Positions 49,219 through 61,239 are shown, numbered from the stretch's first letter. The stretch is DNA of 64,000 nt from Rhizophagus clarus (GCA_015698045.1 BLAL01000285.1:62001-126000), one strand, 5' to 3'. Made by a program: numbers and translations. The notes: generated by a model from the sequence alone, not told the origin.

Positions 49219-51306
49219 TTATGCAAGATCGAAAATATCGGCAACTTCATCGTCTTCCCCCAAAGAAGATGAAGCAGAGGTACCAGTGAGCATTTCAAAC
49301 ATTTTGGTCATGGTTGAAGAGATAGATTGAAAGGATGATTTTATTTCATTTTGTTGAGTCAGAAGAGTTTGAATTTGAGCATCAGATTGGCAAAGATCTT
49401 GATTATCTTGGATGAGTTCAGCTTCTTGATCAGAGTCATCAGCGCTTTTAACACGTTTCTTGGCTTGGTCAGGTGATGAAGCTGAAGAGGACTGTGTGAG
49501 GGATTTTTTCTTCATAGTACCCTCCAGTTTAGAACCCTTTTCAATGTGTAAAGCTTTCTGGGCAGTAACGATTGCGGCGATTTGTTTATCAGTACTTTCA
49601 AGAGTTGAACTGATATTCATAATCTTTGTCTCTAGTTGACGTAAACTGTTAAGGATTGTTTCTTTAAAGTGGAGAATGGCGGGGTCTTGGTCAAAACAAA
49701 GTTCATTCTCATCCATTTCCTCGTGTTGTTGAGTAGTACGAGCAATTCTCTGCTGTTGAGTGGAGCGAGAAGGTCTTGCTGATTTATTAGTACCTTTAGA
49801 TTTAGCAGCATCAGCGTACAATTTCTTTAGATTCTTCCAATTATCAGCGCCACTAACAAACTTTTTGCCAGGGGGTTTATTAATATTCTTATTATTACAA
49901 GTAGCAGCCATGTGGGAAGGATTACCACAGATGTTACATATGCGATCTGATTCTTGGCTCCAATATAATCGACGTGAATCCATGTTACCCTTTTTGAAAT
50001 TGATCGAAAGTTGTAGCGCAGCCTGTCGATCTTCATCACAAGAGAAGTGAATATATGCGTAGCGACATTTAGAATATCTTCCTCTGATCATAGCGGCAGG
50101 GATAAAGCAGGATTTAGCTTTGCATTTGAGTAGGACAGGTTCAAGGTCATAGCCACTAGTGTTGTAGGCTAATCCAGATAGTTTGAGAGGAAATTGTTTA
50201 CGTAAAGCGCGATCATCTTGGTTGAGAGACAGAGGAAGAACTCTAACAGTGTCTTTTCCCACATGGTATCCCCAGTTAGTCGCAAAGTAGGTAAGGGCCT
50301 CATGAGATTTGTAAGTAATATAGGCGATTTGGTAAAAACCAGCGCCTTTAGTATAGATTCTTTCAATTTCACCTAAGATTTCGAAGCTTGCTCTAATTTC
50401 AGCAGCTTTTCGGTATGCAGGGATATCAATCACCTGAATTGTACGATGGTTAGTATTCTCTTTTTGTTGATCAGGAGTCGTGACTTGCTTTTCTGGTTTA
50501 GGCGGAGAAATTTTAAGGGTGACATTTTTAATATCATCCAAGTTTTCCTCTTTAAGTTGCAGGATAATTTCCATTTTAAGAAATTTGTCATAAGAATCCT
50601 TGTCATTGAAAGTGACTTTAGCCTGTTTTTGGAGACGCGTAATACCCAAGTTGATGTTGTACTTGACATTATATTTAGCAAGAGCCTCCTTAATGGTGTT
50701 GAGTTTTGAAGGTTTAGAACCAGTAATATTATCAAGTGCCACGAGGGTAACATAATCTAACGGTTTTTCAATAGTGATCGACTGTTGATCAGAATTTTCA
50801 TTGTTGTCAGAAGGCGGATCAACATCCATAGCGGAATTGACAATTTCCTTATCTGGTGTTTGGCCATTCTGTTGTTGATCATTTTGATCAGTGGTTTCAG
50901 GAGTAACAGCAGGAGCTGCAGGAGCGGGAATACGATTAGTTCCATCTAGGTTGTTTACTATATTTTGTTGGGGAGGCGCTTGAGCACGTGACAAGTGCAA
51001 GCGAGAATTCTTGGACTTAGATTTCCCCTTAGAAGAATAGGTCTTAGGCGGGTGGTTGGGAGTATCTGCAAAAAGGTCACCGGCAACGTCCCTTTCAGAT
51101 TGCAAGTTGCTCTGCTTAATACGCTCTTTATCAGCTGCAAGGTCAGCCTGTAAAGCGTTATTAGTAGCTGTATCTTTAGACCACGGTGGAGGGTCAGCAG
51201 CGTTAGAGGTGAAGGTAAAATCAAAGGTGGCAGCAGGTTGCGCACCTTTTGAGCTGCTTCACAAGGTACGAGCACTGGTGTTATTGTTTCTGTTGTTGTT
51301 AGACAT
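49219..51306 (-). pseudogene. LINE-2 ORF1: nucleic-acid-binding protein with CCHC zinc knuckle (one early stop)
   Basis: The likely start is the ATG at 51306 (MSNNNRNNNTSARTL). An in-frame TGA follows at 51261-51259, and then the frame is open without break to 49219. Visible parts are a polar N-terminus, an RRM-like region (TIQVIDIPAYRKAAEIRASF), the zinc knuckle CNICGNPSHMAATC at about 49890-49935, and a Gln/Ser-rich tail with possible coiled coil. The ORF1 stop lies 9 bases upstream of the ORF2 ATG at 49209. With the TGA read as a stop, only an internal start could make the protein. Confidence 0.85.
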
Positions 51307-51404
51307 CTTAAACTTAAACTAAACACGTAAAAAAGTTAAGTCTCTCGAGAATTACTGCGGATTTTCAACAATTTTTGACGGTAACAGGAGAGAGTTTTTT
51401 TTTC

Positions 51405-51421
51405 TAATCGTTGGACACATT
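51405..51421 (+). repeat. LINE-2 target-site duplication (5' side of the element)
   Basis: Exact copy of 42734-42750. Confidence 0.95.
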
Positions 51422-52383
51422 AACACACAAATAAGCATTTGTTGGCCGTTTTTTGTAAAAATGGAATAAATCTGTAAATCATTCCATTTTTGAAAGAACA
51501 TTCCCAGCGTATTTTGCATAGAAATTTCTATTTCATTCTATCATCAATCTAATCTAATTTTGTAGATGATCCACATGCTAAATTGCCATAAAATCAAAAA
51601 TAATTTCCTTTTTGGTAAAAAACGGTCCATTTAATCTTTATGTATATGTACTTTATGTACTATGAACAGAACATTGAACATGTACAGTACATGAACATGT
51701 ACATACAAAGGAAATTTTTTTTTATTTTTTTACTTGATTATTTTGAACACTTTCTTTAGGAAACTTTTGTCACTGACCTCGCCTGTGTCAGTAATATTAT
51801 TAATTAAGTTGAGCCATTACAAATAAATTACATTTTTTAGCCTCGTATGTTGATCCTTTGCAAAAAAATAAATTTATTCAAAACTAATTTTTCTGCACAT
51901 GAAATGAATGAATTATTTTCAATATTTTGAAAATTATTTTAAACAATCATACCCGCAGGGCTATCCTTAAAAGAAAAAGAAAAATTTGCAAGAATTGCAA
52001 ATTTTTCTTAAAGTTTATTTTTAAAATTTATTATGTTTTTTTTAAAAAAAAAATTAAATAAATCTAGAGTTAATGAACCTACGAAACTTTAAATTGTTAA
52101 TAAACTCCCTTTAGAATGAATAAAAAAAGATTCAGAGCGTAACATACCTCTGAATTCAAAATTATCAATAGGTTCCCATATGGAACCTATAAAACGTATA
52201 AAAAATCATTTTTTTTTAAAAATAATTAAGATTTAGAGATAGGTCGGGCAATTGACTTAACACGGTCTGCGATATTCAAGTCAGGTCAACAAATTCATGA
52301 CCCACTTAGGGTACCTGAATTTTATATATAAAACACCGAAATGTTGCTGTTTCAGAGTTTTTTTTCAAACTGAATAAAAAACC
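51422..52383. other. AT-rich intergenic stretch
   Basis: Contains a short palindromic cluster near 51675-51705 (ACATGTACAGTACATG) and no gene. Confidence 0.4.
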
Positions 52384-53211
52384 GATCATTTTAAATATAA
52401 AAAATAATACAAAACGTTTTCAAATAAAAAAAGATATTTTAATCGTTTTTAATAAAAAAAAAAACAATTTCTTGATCGTTTTTAAATGATAAAAATAAAA
52501 CGACTTTTGATCGTTTTTAATAACATAAAAAAATGATTTCTTAATCGTTTTTAATAACAAAAAAAAAATGATTTCTTAATCATTTTTAATAACAAAAAAA
52601 ATGATTTCTTAATCGTTTTTAATAACAAAAAAACGATTTCTTAATCATTTTTAATAACAAAAAAAAACGATTTCTTAATCATTTTTAGTAACAAAAAAAA
52701 AATGATATCTTAATCGTTTTTAATAAAAAAAATGATTTTTAATAACAAAAAAAATGATTTCTTAATCGTTTTTAATAACAAAATAAAAAACTATTTCTTA
52801 ATCGTTTTTAAAATAACATTTTTAAATAACAAAATAAAAAACGATTTCTTAATCATTTTTAATAACAAAAAAAAGTGATTTCTTAATCGTTTTTAATAAC
52901 AAAATAAAAAATGATTTCTCAAACATTTTTAATAACAAAAAAAAATGATTCTTAATCGTTTTTAATAGCCAAAATAAAAAATGATTTCTTAATCGTTTTT
53001 AATAACAAAATGAAAAACTATTTCTTAATCGTTTTTAATAACAAAATAAAAAACTATTTCTTAATCGTTTTTAAAATAACATTTTTAAATAACAAAATAA
53101 AAAACGATTTCTTAATCATTTTTAATAACCAAATAAAAAACAATTTCTTAATCGTTTTTAATAACAAAAAGAAAACGATTTCTTAATCGTTTTTAATAAC
53201 AAAAAGAAAAC
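52384..53211 (+). repeat. 36-bp minisatellite, left array
   Basis: About 24 diverged units of roughly 30-36 bases close to CGATTTCTTAATCGTTTTTA followed by ATAACAAAATAAAAAA. Each unit holds the near-palindrome AACGATTTCTTAATCGTT. The right array (56992-57955) has the same unit in the same orientation. Confidence 0.9.
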
Positions 53212-53437
53212 CATATGTGCGGATCTTAACCCTAACCCCAATTTTTGAGACGTAACCCCAAATGACGGTCATTAAGTTGACACGTGATAATATTATGGTA
53301 ACACTACTTACAATCATTTTAATTGGTGATCTCTACTATATAATTAGTACAAAAAATATGTTTCACAAAATTTTTTATATTCCAAGAAATAATTTTACGC
53401 GTATTGTATTAAAATTTTTTTACTTGCAATTCGTAAA

Positions 53438-55695
53438 ATGGAAGAAATTCATAATTATCCTTTCAATTCAGTTATTAAGTTTAAACAACCATGGCGTAGT
53501 TTTTCATATAAAGTTATAAAGGAAGGTACATATCCTAATAAAGAATCATTAGCTTATACTCTTCCTCCAAACAAGTATCGTATTCCTGATGACTATATAA
53601 TAGAAACAACCTGGGGCAGAAGTACAAATCAGTATACCGTTCAATGTTTTATTAATTATAATGATAATAAGCCAGTTTTTCAAGTCTGGTATGGAAAATG
53701 TTTTGAATATAGGGTTTCTTCAGTCAAAACTGCTACAGATGCTGCAAATTTATTTCATAAAGTCTATATATTAAAATAATTTGTTGGCATTTTTTACTTT
53801 TTTATATAAACTAACTAAAATTTATTTTTTTGTAGCATTATACTTCGCAAAAAGGAACTAAAACATCAGGTATTTATTTATTTGGCCTTCAACTTAAAAT
53901 ATTAGATAAGGCTAGAGATAGAAAATGATGTGCACATGTGTTAAAACAAATTGATCAATGTAGCAATTCTACTCTTACAAGACGAGCTACATCTACTGGA
54001 AAACATATGATAACCAAATTTAATGAGGAAGTACCAAAATTTTACAACATGGAAGAAATTCCAGTATTGGAAAATATACGTTATTCTGTTAAAAATCATA
54101 TTTTTGATGTCCATTATGGTGAAAATAAGGCTAGAAAAAAACAAAAAATTGAATCAGTGGTTAGAGCATTAGACGAAGGAAATATTTCAAGGGAACCTTA
54201 TCGACGTTTATGTGCTATAGAATCTCACCTACCTCGTGAAGGAGTGGTATCTAAAGAGCGTCAAAAAATAAATGAAAAAATGGCCCAGCTTATACCAATA
54301 TCTATAGTAGACATAAATACTAAAAATCAAGTAGATCAATCTGAAGAAGAAGATATAGAGGATGAAGATATAGTACAAGAAGTAATTAATGCAGCTGGTA
54401 AAGGTGGTTACCGAAATATTAAAGATATTTTACAATATTTAGTTCCTGATCTTATTCAGAAAAGAGTTTTAAATCCACATCATCCGATAATTAATCTTCG
54501 AATTTCTGGAGATGGGCGTAATGTTGGTAAAAAGATCAAACATGTGATAATTACAGTAGCTATTTTGGATGATAAAAATACCTTACATAAACCAAATCAT
54601 TATTATACAATTGTACTTTATCCTGGATGTGAGAATTACGATTCTTTATCACATATGATGGCCCCATTTTGTCATGATTTAAGAGATCTAAAAGATCATG
54701 GATTAGTTATTAATAATATAAGATGGAATTTTCAATTTTATTTTTCATCTGATTGGAAGTTTTTAGCGATTTGCCTGGGTTTTAATAGTGCAAATAGTAA
54801 GAATTTTTGCCCTTGGTGTACAATTAGCAAACCACAGCAAGGAAACTTATCAAAAGAATGGACGATTAACAAGAATATAAATAAACTAATTGAAAAAAAT
54901 AATTATTATGAAGGACATTCCAGAAAGCCTCTTTTTGATATGATACCTCTTGATCACTGGCTTCCTGACGAGTTGCATGTAATGCTATGAATTACTGATC
55001 GATTATGGAGTCTTTTAATAGCAGAACTAGTGGAACAAAATTCATTTAACGATACTGCACGAAAAATTATTATAGATGAAATGAAAAAAATTAAAGTTAA
55101 TTTTCAATTTTGGCAAGATCAGGGATCTAAGACGTGGAATTATACTTCTCTGATGGGAAATGATAAACTTAAGGTATTACAATTTTTTGATTTGACAAAA
55201 ATTCTTTCAAGACGACGTACTGCTATAGTACGAGATTTATGGGATAAATTTTATGAGCTTTACATAAAAATGAAAGATCCAACAACAAATGCCGAAGATT
55301 TTAAAAATGATGCAAAGAATTGGCTTACTTTATTTTTGACACCATCTGAAGGTATTCCAAATACTCAGGAATTTAAAAAAGGCTTATATCAACCAGATAA
55401 TATAACTCCATATATTCATGTTTTAGTTTATCATATTTCCAAATTTATGACAATTCACCATAAATGGGGATTAAAGGCTTTTTCATGCAGTGGTATTGAA
55501 AAAAAAAATCATGAACAAGTTTCCTATTTTTTTCGTAAAACAATGAAGGATGGCGGAGGTAAAAAAAAATCCCAATCATCAGCAATTGTCGAAATTTTGC
55601 AACATGAAAATCAAACTCTCTTTTATAATCACAATAATATTCCATTAAATTGCCAAAATCCAAAAACAATTCATATTAAAACCCAAGATATATAG
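53438..55695 (+). pseudogene. Transposase-like protein, spliced, with two in-frame TGA codons
   Basis: Exon 1 is 53438-53761 and exon 2 is 53836-55695. The intron has GTCTAT...TGTAG and phase 0, which joins the two frames. About 727 codons are readable, broken only by TGA at 53926-53928 and 54988-54990. Candidate catalytic or structural motifs are ISGDGRNVGKKIKH (54505), FSSDWKFLAICLGFN and CPWC (54808-54819), DELHVML, TPYIHVLVYHISKFM, and SGIEKKNHE near the C-terminus. This would allow a DD-E arrangement with an inserted zinc-binding CPWC, but that is inference. From memory, similar uncharacterised proteins are numerous in Rhizophagus and some early animals. It faces the C2H2 gene convergently. 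Confidence 0.7.
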
Positions 55696-56014
55696 TATTA
55701 TTTGTATATACTGAAATAAGGTGGTTGTAATAAAAGATTAAAACGAATTTTTTAGCTGTAAATAGTGCTTTTTGAAGATTGGTGATCAATCAATCTCACG
55801 TGCATACAAATAAAAATATTTACTTTTAAGTGAAATAAATTTTAGTATTACGTGATGCAAAATAATAATGGTAAATCTATTATTAACAAAAGTTTATTTG
55901 TATTTAAATAAATTTTATTCTAACGCATTTTTTTAATCAATTAAAATTAAATTCTTTTAACTTCTAATGTAATATATACATATTTTATTAAAAAAAAGAT
56001 ACAACCGCTTATCT

Positions 56015-56689
56015 TTACTGAATCATAGCCTGACTATTAAAAAAATGAAAATAAATGTGTCCTGCTTGAGTAATATTACCGTTGAAATCAATATTTTTTT
56101 GTTGCTTCCATTCTACAACAAGTTGCCCACGTTCGTATCTTGATTTACAATGTTTGGTGGCTTGTAAAATAGGATTTTCATCATCAGATTCAATATTATC
56201 ATCATTACAAAGTACAACATAGGTACGTTGACATTGTTCATAAAATTTAACCCCCCATTCCTGCATTTCTAGAATATCTGCCAATATCTGATTTGATGAA
56301 ACTCCATGAAATATACATTTGTAAACGTTCTTTCTAGCTGAATAATAATGTATATGATTTTTAAATACCGCGTAAAATTGACTTTCAGTAGCAGGTACAG
56401 AAACTGTTTGTTTGCCTAATTTTTTATATCCTCTTGGTAGTTTTTTACGAATATAGTGTACTAAAATACCTTTAAACTGTCGTGTTGTATTTTCAGGCAA
56501 AATATCAAGATCTGAACGCGAAATATTGTATTTTTTAACAATATTAAGATGCCTTGTTAATCCACTTTTACTTTTAAACGCTTTTCTGCATACATTACAT
56601 TCAAACCCTGAATCAATAGTAGTTGTTGTTGGAGTTATTGGCGTTATTGGAGGTGAAGCAATACCATTAGAGACATCAGATTGAATCAT
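56015..56689 (-). CDS. C2H2 zinc-finger protein carried by the transposon
   Basis: This intact 224-residue ORF starts at the ATG at 56689. After a Thr/Pro-rich lead, one C2H2-like finger is visible at about residues 30-49 (CNVCRKAFKSKSGLTRHLN); its second metal-binding histidine is unclear. The remaining 170 residues have a conserved-looking core (FKGILVHYIRKKLP, ATESQFYAVFKNHIHYYS, YKCIFHGVSSNQIL) that I do not recognise. Its end-to-end arrangement with the transposase gene inside the same inverted ends suggests an accessory factor, perhaps for binding the element's ends, but nothing shows this directly. Unlike the transposase reading it is unbroken. Confidence 0.7.
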   Translation of the reverse strand: MIQSDVSNGIASPPITPITPTTTTIDSGFECNVCRKAFKSKSGLTRHLNIVKKYNISRSDLDILPENTTRQFKGILVHYIRKKLPRGYKKLGKQTVSVPATESQFYAVFKNHIHYYSARKNVYKCIFHGVSSNQILADILEMQEWGVKFYEQCQRTYVVLCNDDNIESDDENPILQATKHCKSRYERGQLVVEWKQQKNIDFNGNITQAGHIYFHFFNSQAMIQ

Positions 56690-56991
56690 ACTGCTTAAAA
56701 TATAAAATAAACAAGTTAAATAAATATAAATGAGTTAAATAAATATAATTTTGAAGAATATTAAGCTAAGTACACTCTGTATAATTTACCTTTGGAGGAG
56801 ATGGGTTTTCGGGTGAGGAGATGGGTTTGACGCGACAGCCGTTAGTAAAAAATTTTTTCTAGGGTCTTTTTTGATAAGTGTGTCAAGTGATGGACATATG
56901 ATGTAGTGTAACAATCACAATGATCACGTGTATTTTCAATAGTAATTTGGGGTCTTTAATTTAGGTCCAATATTAATTTTAAGCCGATATG

Positions 56992-57955
56992 CGATTTCTT
57001 AATCGTTTTTAATAACAAAATAAATAACTATTTCTTAATCGTTTTTAATAACAAAATAAAAAACGATTCTTAATCGTTTTTAATAACAAAAAAAAAGTGA
57101 TTTCTTAATCGTTTTTAATAACAAAATAAAAAATGATTTCTCAAACATTTTTAATAACAAAAAAAAAATGATTCTTAATCGTTTTTAATAACAAAATTCT
57201 TAATCGTTTTTAATAACAAAATTCTTAATCGTTTTTAATAACAAAATAAAAAATGATTTCTTAATCGTTTTTAATAACAAAATAAAAAACTATTTCTTAA
57301 TCGTTTTTAAAATACAATTTTTAAATAACAAAATAAAAAACGATTTCTTAATCGTTTTTAATAACAAAATAAAAAATGATTTTTTAATCGTTTTTAAAAT
57401 AACATTTTTAAATAACAAAATAAAAAACAATTTCTTTATCATTTTTAAAATAATATTTTTAAATAACAAAATAAAAAATGATTTCTTAATCATTTTTAAT
57501 AACAAAATAAAAAACGATTTCTTAATCGTTTTTAATAACAAAATAAAAAACGATTTCTTAATCGTTTTTAAAATAACATTTTTAAATAACAAAATAAAAA
57601 ACAATTTCTTAATCATTTTTAAAATAACATTTTTAAATAACAAAATAAAAAATGATTTCTTAATCATTTTTAATAACAAAATAAAAAACGATTTCTTAAT
57701 CGTTTTTAATAACAAAATATAAAATGATTTCTTAATCATTTTTAATAACAAATAAAAAATGATTTCTTAATCGTTTTTAAATAACAAAATAAAAAACGAT
57801 TTTTTAATCATTTTTAATAACAAAAAAATGAATTCCTAATTATTTTTAAATAACAATAACGATTTCTTGATTTTAAATAACAAAAAAAAAATGATTTCTT
57901 AATCATTTTTAAATAACAAAACAAAACGATTTCTTAATCATTTTAAATAACTAAG
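56992..57955 (+). repeat. 36-bp minisatellite, right array
   Basis: Same unit and orientation as 52384-53211, about 27 units. Because 36 is divisible by three, it produces a long periodic reading frame on the minus strand (57290-57751, repeating KKSFFILLLKTI) that I do not regard as a gene. Confidence 0.9.
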
Positions 57956-59504
57956 GTATTAAATTTGGGTACAAGTTAGTGAGCTTTAAATACTAAATAG
58001 GGCTCCGATAAGTTTTGGCCACTTCCTTTTACAACTTGTAACATTTTTTATCTAATAGTATTTATATGAAGCGGGTCTTTGACCTGAAAGAAAATATTGT
58101 ACGGTACTTCGGAGTGATTTTTATGACAACCTAGGAATTCATTGCTGATCGGCCATAGTCCTAAGACTGCTAAGTGTTCATTTTTATTTAAATGACTAGC
58201 ATCCACTGGCTCTTTTTGGTGGAATTTAATATTTAGTATTAGAATTTTATATTTATTTTTAAACTAGATTTCTTTATCTACGTATTAATAATGTTTTGTT
58301 TATAAATAAATAAATAGTTGAATAGGTTAGAACGAGTTGAATAAAATTCGCAGTAACACTTCGGATTTTAATATTTTTACAATGAAATTCGATAAATTAT
58401 TAGATAAATAAAAACGATTTTTACAACATTTTTTTTATTATAAGGTAAAAAATGTTGCTATTTTCATTTAATTCATAAATAAAAAACATCTCGCACCGTT
58501 TTTATTAATAGGCATTAAAAATGCTGCGAAAATATTTTTCCCGCTGAATCCATAAATAAAAACGTTTTGCAACGTTTTTCATCAGTATAGTTAAAAAATG
58601 TTGCGAAAAGCGTTTTCTATGTGTAATAAAAATAGTTTGCAACTTTTTTTTTGCGAACCTGCTGTAAACCATGATAATAATTAGCAATGAAAATTTGCCA
58701 AGGACTCAGACCAAGGTTTAACATCACAATTGATTAACTGTTAATATAGTATTTAAACTAAACTCACTAACTGTACTAAAAGAACCCTAGTTCTTATATG
58801 CTGATCATTTTACAATCTTAATGATTCGGACTTCTATTTTTAGTTTAGTTTGGAATAATTTAGCTAAATCTATTAGTAGTAAAATTATGTTTAGATTTCC
58901 AATGAAAAAATCTTATTTATAATTTTATTAAATAGGATCCCTATGGATTGATATTTCTAATTAAAATAAGAGATAATACAAGTATCATATTTAATATGAT
59001 ACATTTAATTGTTTTTTTTTCTTCTATAATAATTATTATTTCTATAAATATTTAATTATATTTTGAACATTTTCATTTTTCAGATTAAATAAGTTATTAT
59101 CTAAGGTAGTTTATTTATTTCCGTATAGATAATAAATCTGGTATCTTTTACCTAATAAATATTATATTATTAAAGTAAAAACATATTGGAAGTATTTATT
59201 ATTGCTGTTATTTTATTATTAATTCAGATTTAAATAAATTTTTTATCAAGATTAAGTTCTTTAGTACTATTAATTTATGATGAAGGATGGCAAAATATAT
59301 TGCTGTGTATATGGAAGTAAAAGAACTTGTTAGGAACTGACAAAAATATGCATTAAAAGTTAAAACCATTCTTGAAAAAAGACTTGCATTTGTCATGCAT
59401 TTGCTATATTTGAAATTAATTATAATAATCATAATACTTCAGAAATTCATATGAAGACAGTATACAAAATCGAGATAGTAAAAATCAAAATTAGGTACGA
59501 CAAA
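57956..59504. other. Intergenic stretch with a degenerate repeat
   Basis: Positions about 58400-58640 repeat AAAAATGTTGCGAAA/AACGTTTTGCAACG-like phrases three or four times. No gene is supported. Confidence 0.4.
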
Positions 59505-60440
59505 AAAGTTTACGAAATTATTTAGATAAAGTTATGATAAATCAAATTGGAAAGATAAGTTTCATGATTCATTGCTTATTGCATATAATTTAAGAAAATT
59601 CATGAAGAATTAATTAATTCATCGAAATTTACATATTGGTAATATCAGATATAATAAAATTTCCTAGTGTCTCATCTTGTATAACTGATTAGAAAATACA
59701 AATAGTGGGTTATATTAGGACCGGGAAAACTAATAATAGAGGTCACCGGACAATAGTAAATTGGTGAGTTTACCCAAATTAAAAATATTTTGCATAAGTA
59801 ATTGACTTAAAAATCTAACAATCCTACACAGGAATGTCTGAAGAATATAATGAACCATAAATTATTCTTGTAAAATTAATATTAACTGAGATCATTAAAT
59901 TTTCCGAAAAAATTTTTATAATAATGCGAACCACTTTTAAAAAAATTTATTAATTATGCGAACCACCCTTTTGTGTTATACAGAATATATAAAAATTTAA
60001 ATTGAGTGTATAAATGGCAAATTTAACTCTAACCTTAAGCAGATATTGTTAGTCCACACATTTTGGCTTCATTAAAAATTGAATATATCAAAAATTTAAT
60101 CAACTTTACTAGTGTGCCGGGTGCTACGGTGACCTCTATTATAAGATTTCCCGGTCCTGTTATATTGCGTTTTAACATATATTGCTCCAGAAATTTTAAG
60201 ATAAATATCAGTAGCCTCGGTATAGTTTTTTTAGTATAATCATATATGAACTAATTTCTGGAATACATTATGTGAGTCATAATAGAAAGTTAACAATGAA
60301 AATTTGTCTAGGTTTAAGGCCAAGATTCAATATTATAAAAGCACTTCAATTAATTATTTGTATTTAGCAAAGTGTTTAATTAAATCGACTAATGGTAGAA
60401 AAAATTCGAGATATTTTACTATCATGGCTGTATAATATTG
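59505..60440 (+). pseudogene. Kinase exon-2 relic split by a MITE
   Basis: Fragments in order are SYDKSNWKDKFHDSLLIAYN, LIHRNLHIGNIRYN (catalytic HRD now HRN), then after the MITE TYIAPEIL and ICLGLRPRFNII. They follow exon 2 of the kinase at 30421-31745 (YYNKLSWHTKLHDL, LIHRDLHIGNILYF, PYIAPEVL, KICQGLRPRFNI). Several stops and frame changes show long decay. No matching exon 1 lies upstream. Confidence 0.75.
59717..60158. mobile_element. hAT-like MITE inside the kinase relic (442 bp)
   Basis: Ends AGGACCGGGAAA and the complement of TTTCCCGGTCCT, then AATAGAGGTCACCG and CGGTGACCTCTATT further in. Flanked exactly by GTTATATT (59709-59716 and 60159-60166). Confidence 0.9.
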
Positions 60441-60690
60441 AATATCCAGGTAATTAATGATTTTGTTTCATTAAAAACGGTTAAAAAATGTTATTTTATT
60501 ATTATTTGTTATATCATTACTTGAATATACTTTTGCAATAGCGATGTAATACAATTAATTCTTTTATGAACTTATAAAAGCTCTTAAGTCACATTCAACC
60601 TTTAATATTTTTATAATTTTTTGTAAAAACAAATGTAATATAATCCTCAATATATGATGATGGTGATGTTGATTTCATTATAAACATTGT
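60441..60690. other. AT-rich intergenic stretch
   Basis: Nothing supportable. Confidence 0.3.
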
Positions 60691-61100
60691 TTAAATAGGT
60701 TTAAATTCAGAAATTAATGATATTCAAGAAATTAATGAATTTAGTAGAAAAGTTAAAAATATCATTACTATATTTGATGAATCAAAAATAATAATTATTT
60801 TGAAACATGTTGCAACAGGAAGATATTTATCAAGTTCACAAGTTATAGTATAAGATTCGATTCCAGATCAAACGTGGTGTGTAATGTATTCAGTTTTATT
60901 CGTTTATTTTTATATTTATATAAATCTTTTTGATATTTGTCGATAAGAAATTACCAGATGTAAATGCGACAAGTATTGTTGATCATTAATATTTTACGTA
61001 TAATAATAAAGTTATTTATTGGTGTTGATGTGAAAAAATTTTAGATAATGATTCATACATTTCATCTTCAAGCTTATTATTATCACCAAGTAGATCTATG
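60691..61100 (+). pseudogene. Possible MIR-domain gene relic
   Basis: ESKIIIILKHVATGRYLSSS at about 60780-60845 resembles the LKH-xxTGKYL core of MIR (IP3-receptor/mannosyltransferase) repeats. It continues after stops with DSIPDQTWCVM and YNKVIYWC. Only a short motif supports this. Confidence 0.35.
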
Positions 61101-61239
61101 AGAATTGTAATATTATAAAAGTATATCAAATTTACAATCATACTCAGATTAATTGTTCGTAATATTTTTCAAGTCATTTATTTGAATTTAATTTTTATGA
61201 ATTGATTTCAACTACCATAAAATTTAATAATAAATATAT

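Larger units (their letters stand above)
42751..51404 (-). mobile_element. LINE-2: full-length non-LTR retrotransposon (8.65 kb)
   Basis: Same general plan as LINE-1 (zinc-knuckle ORF1, then endonuclease, RT, RNase H and a terminal zinc-finger-like motif), but clearly a different family by protein sequence. The tail on the minus strand is a run of AAATA units, and the 17-bp duplication is exact. Lesions seen are an early in-frame TGA in ORF1, one in-frame TAG between endonuclease and RT, and a 679-bp hAT-like insertion in RNase H. It lies upstream of the kinase at 41027-42367. Confidence 0.95.
53212..56991 (+). mobile_element. Two-gene DNA transposon within a minisatellite (3.8 kb)
   Basis: Imperfect inverted ends: the left begins CATATGTGCGG and the right (complement) CATATCGGC. 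Further in, both have ACCCCAAAT followed some 25 bases later by ACACGTGAT. Minisatellite DNA abuts both ends in the same orientation. It carries a spliced transposase-like gene (plus) and a convergent C2H2 zinc-finger gene (minus). No clear duplication is seen beyond one or two bases. I cannot assign a superfamily. Confidence 0.65.

Noticed and set aside
53225-53245. Telomere-like CTTAACCCTAACCCC
   Set aside because: Only about two units, inside the left end of a transposon, and not continued.
57290-57751. 153-residue periodic reading frame (KKSFFILLLKTI repeats)
   Set aside because: It is the minus-strand translation of a 36-bp minisatellite; 36 is a multiple of three, so the frame stays open automatically.
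52384-57955. CRISPR-like array
   Set aside because: There are no unique spacers of constant length; the whole unit repeats and diverges as a minisatellite in a eukaryotic genome.
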